8,079 nt of DNA, taken from contig CADBNG010000203.1 of NCBI GenBank assembly GCA_902795985.1, forward strand, positions 1-8,079. Reading direction: 5' to 3'. Positions 6,221 through 8,079 of the stretch are shown here, in pieces (position 1 is the stretch's first letter; the number at the start of each line of letters is the position of its first letter). The notes below the pieces were generated by a model. That model saw nothing but the letters and a program-made list of their open reading frames with translations, was not told the DNA's origin and searched no databases. The translations under genes and the position numbers were made by a program. This DNA comes from an uncultured Lachnospiraceae bacterium (GTDB lineage Bacteria; Bacillota_A; Clostridia; Lachnospirales; Lachnospiraceae).

Positions 6221-6310
6221 ATTCCGGTCTGCCCGGGATCCTCCGATGGTCTGTTCCCTTTTACTGTACGGCATCGGCCCGCCGTTAAGAACCCCCGGAA
6301 GTATAATGCA

Positions 6311-6751
6311 TTAAGGATTGAAGGGCTTCTCGGAAGCCGGCCTCACTTCGATCAGAACCGTACCGGTTGCCTTCTCCAGACAGGTGGCTTTCAGCATATA
6401 GTTCCCTGCAGGAACGGTCCCGGCCTCTCCGTACGTTTTTTCAAGATTGGCCGTCAGAATCGCTTCCCCATCCGTATCCGGCACTTCATCGATGCCCTCA
6501 TCCGGCGCTGCGATGATTTCCGTCCGGATCGACCCTTTCGTCAGGTCTGCGGAAACGACAATCTGTTCTCCATCGTCCACCTCCAGCGTCCCGACCATGA
6601 AAAACGCATCCTTATCGGCATTCTCCGCCGAGATCACCATCCGCTTTTCCGAGTTTTCGGTTACTCCGAATTCCGACTTTCCGCAGGCTCCGAGCATCAG
6701 CGCAGCCGTTACAGCTGCCAGCGCTAAAGCCAGCACTCCTGTTCTTTTCAT
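6311..6751 (-). CDS. Small secreted lipoprotein of unknown function
   Basis: The 146-residue precursor starts with a lipoprotein signal: a positive N-terminus (MKRTG), a hydrophobic stretch (about 6-20) and a lipobox ending LGAC with the lipidated cysteine at residue 23. The mature protein, about 124 residues, would be anchored to the outer face of the cytoplasmic membrane. It is acidic, with alternating polar and hydrophobic segments such as GEQIVVSADLTKGSIRTEII and VPAGNYMLKATCLEKATG, which suggest a small beta-sandwich. I do not recognise a named domain. GGAG lies 10 bases before the ATG. A near-consensus promoter sits upstream and the bidirectional terminator downstream, so it is probably its own transcription unit. 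The hybrid kinase gene lies 92 bp upstream on the same strand, so read-through from it and a sensory accessory role are possible but not shown. Confidence 0.82.
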   Translation of the reverse strand: MKRTGVLALALAAVTAALMLGACGKSEFGVTENSEKRMVISAENADKDAFFMVGTLEVDDGEQIVVSADLTKGSIRTEIIAAPDEGIDEVPDTDGEAILTANLEKTYGEAGTVPAGNYMLKATCLEKATGTVLIEVRPASEKPFNP

Positions 6752-6774
6752 TGTCTGTCATCTCCTTTTTTTTC

Positions 6775-6791
6775 ATCCTGCAATGCAGGAT
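6775..6791. promoter_or_regulatory. Palindrome over the lipoprotein gene start point
   Basis: ATCCTGC (6775-6781) and GCAGGAT (6785-6791) form a perfect 7-bp inverted repeat with a 3-base centre. It overlaps the last bases of the -10 box and the expected transcription start. It could be a repressor site or a 5' hairpin in the mRNA. It is not followed by a T-run on the coding strand (the run there is A), so it is not a terminator for the kinase gene. Confidence 0.4.
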
Positions 6792-6818
6792 TATACTTCT
6801 ATCCCATCCGGATATCAA
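6790..6818 (-). promoter_or_regulatory. Near-consensus promoter of the lipoprotein gene
   Basis: On the minus strand TTGATA (6813-6818) and TATAAT (6790-6795) are separated by exactly 17 bases, one mismatch from the ideal sigma-A promoter. It lies about 40 bases before the lipoprotein start codon, in the gap after the kinase gene. This is the best promoter in the window. Confidence 0.75.
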
Positions 6819-6843
6819 AAGCCGCTGAAGAAACAAAAACGTC

Positions 6844-8079
6844 TTATTTCAGCAGTTCCTTCAGCGTTTCCATCATTTTCGGAACATCATAAGGCTTCGC
6901 CAGATGACCGTTCATCCCCGCCTGCAGGGCAATTTGCCGGTCTTCCTCAAACGCGTTGGCGGTCACGGCAACGATCGGGACGCCTGCCTTTTTCGGATCC
7001 GGCAGTTCCCGGATCTGTTTCGCCGCTTCATAGCCGTCCATTACCGGCATCTGGATATCCATCAGCACAACGTCATAGTATCCGGCCGGGTTTTCCTTCA
7101 TTTTTTCGACGGCAATTCCCCCGTTGCCCGCAATCTCCACCCGGAACCCGGCTTCCGACAGAATCGCTTCCGCGATCATCTGGTTCATTGCATTGTCTTC
7201 GGCCAGAAGCACGCGTCTGCCGGTGAAATCCGCTTTCTCCGTTTCCGCCGGATCATCCTTTGCGGACGGTCCCGTGATCCTGCACGGCAGCTCCACAATA
7301 AACTCGCTTCCCTTTCCTTCCTCGGAATCCACGGTAATGGTGCCGCCCATCATTTCCACGATGTTATGGGTGATGGCCATTCCGAGACCGGTTCCCTGAA
7401 TGCCGCTGACCGTGCTGGTCTTTTCCCGGGTAAACGCTTCAAAAATGGTTTTCTGAAATTCCTTGCTCATGCCGATGCCGGTATCCCGGATCCGGAATTC
7501 GTAAAGGGCAGAGCCTTCCTCAGCGGCTTTTCTTTCCGTTACCCGCATGCTTATGCTGCCGCCTTCCGGCGTAAATTTAATGGCGTTGGACAGAATATTG
7601 AGAAGCACCTGGTTCAGCCTCAGCTTATCCGTTATGATGTCCTCATGCTCCATGTCCTGCATATCGACAGACAGCTTCAGCTGTTTGGCGGACGCGCTGG
7701 CCTGGGTGATGATCTCCAGGTTGCCGATCAGTTCCGGCAGATGAACCTCGGATTCCTCCAGCGTCATCTTGCCGCTTTCGATGCGGCTCATGTCCAGGAC
7801 GTCATTGATCAGGGAAAGCAGGTGCTGGCTGGATACGGATATTTTGCCCAGATAATCCCGCACCAGTTCCTTATTGTCAATATGAGACTCCGCAAGCGCT
7901 GTAAAGCCCACAACGGCATTCATCGGCGTGCGGATATCATGGGACATATTATTCAGGAAAGTGGTCTTTGCCCTGTTGGCATGCTCTGCCTCGGCAAGCG
8001 CCTCGCGCAGCGCCTCCTGCTGTGCCTGGTCTCCCCGGACAATTTCCGTCACGTCGCTGTAATATCCCTGCAGAATCCG
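6844..8079 (-). CDS. Hybrid sensor histidine kinase/response regulator, 3' part
   Basis: The open frame continues through the right edge, so the N-terminus is missing and 411 residues are visible. The first (RILQGYYSDVTEI) look like the end of a PAS/PAC sensory domain, so the GTG at 8050-8052 is an internal valine, not a start. A short coiled-coil linker leads to a HisKA domain with FLNNMSHDIRTPMNAVVGF (phosphoacceptor His about residue 47). The HATPase_c domain follows, with the N box (RLNQVLLNILSNAIKF), G1 box (RDTGIGMS), F box (IFEAF) and G2 box (GTGLGMAI). A C-terminal receiver domain has the acidic pair in LLAEDNAMN, the phosphorylated Asp in VLMDIQMPVMDG (about 341), the Thr of VAVTAN and the Lys of LAKPYD. 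The protein ends just after the receiver with no HPt domain, so phosphate would pass to a separate HPt protein or the receiver acts as a phosphate sink. The signal is unknown. No clear terminator follows before the lipoprotein gene. Confidence 0.95.
   Translation of the reverse strand, partial: RILQGYYSDVTEIVRGDQAQQEALREALAEAEHANRAKTTFLNNMSHDIRTPMNAVVGFTALAESHIDNKELVRDYLGKISVSSQHLLSLINDVLDMSRIESGKMTLEESEVHLPELIGNLEIITQASASAKQLKLSVDMQDMEHEDIITDKLRLNQVLLNILSNAIKFTPEGGSISMRVTERKAAEEGSALYEFRIRDTGIGMSKEFQKTIFEAFTREKTSTVSGIQGTGLGMAITHNIVEMMGGTITVDSEEGKGSEFIVELPCRITGPSAKDDPAETEKADFTGRRVLLAEDNAMNQMIAEAILSEAGFRVEIAGNGGIAVEKMKENPAGYYDVVLMDIQMPVMDGYEAAKQIRELPDPKKAGVPIVAVTANAFEEDRQIALQAGMNGHLAKPYDVPKMMETLKELLK

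Noticed and set aside
6302..6307. Plus-strand TATAAT near the end of the lipoprotein gene, possible antisense promoter
   Set aside because: There is no -35 hexamer at the right distance (the sequence there is CCGCCG), and no plausible gene follows on that strand.
8050..8052. GTG as the start codon of the hybrid kinase
   Set aside because: The frame stays open to the window edge and the residues before it complete the end of a PAS/PAC-like motif, so it is an internal valine.

Overview
The window looks like part of a chromosome from an anaerobic member of the Firmicutes, probably class Clostridia. The evidence is the gene set: a Na+/phosphate cotransporter fused to a PhoU-like domain, a DUF3786-type protein, a hybrid histidine kinase of the kind common in Lachnospiraceae and relatives, strong AGGAG-type ribosome binding sites, and Gram-positive-style TTGATA-N17-TATAAT promoters. 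The base composition is fairly GC-rich in genes, and the intergenic regions are AT-rich. This assignment is inference; no rRNA or other taxonomic marker gene is present.

Layout from left to right. Bases 4-198 form a nearly palindromic, highly structured element whose outer arms pair over about 30 bp, followed by a small hairpin with a T-run at 233-257. It is probably a non-coding RNA or an RNA leader of a class I cannot name. Next comes a Na+/Pi cotransporter gene (367-2172, +). It converges on a DUF3786-like gene (2196-2885, -), which diverges from an Sfp-type 4'-phosphopantetheinyl transferase gene (3029-3688, +). That gene converges on a TetR-family regulator gene (3761-4360, -), which diverges across an AT-rich 245-bp region from putP, a sodium/proline symporter gene (4606-6117, +). 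A strong bidirectional terminator at 6175-6220 separates putP from a small lipoprotein gene (6311-6751, -). The window ends in the 3' part of a hybrid sensor kinase gene (6844-8079, -) that runs off the right edge.

The genes alternate in strand and mostly appear to be single-gene transcription units, each with its own promoter-like sequence or terminator hairpin. There is no clear shared pathway: two sodium-driven uptake systems (phosphate and proline), one regulator, one carrier-protein-activating enzyme, one sensor kinase and two proteins of unknown function. The most likely functional links are TetR acting on its own promoter and perhaps on putP, and the 5' structured element acting on, or simply lying beside, the phosphate transporter.

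The most unusual item is the structured element at the left edge. I found no CRISPR array, transposase, phage gene, toxin-antitoxin pair or evident defence system.
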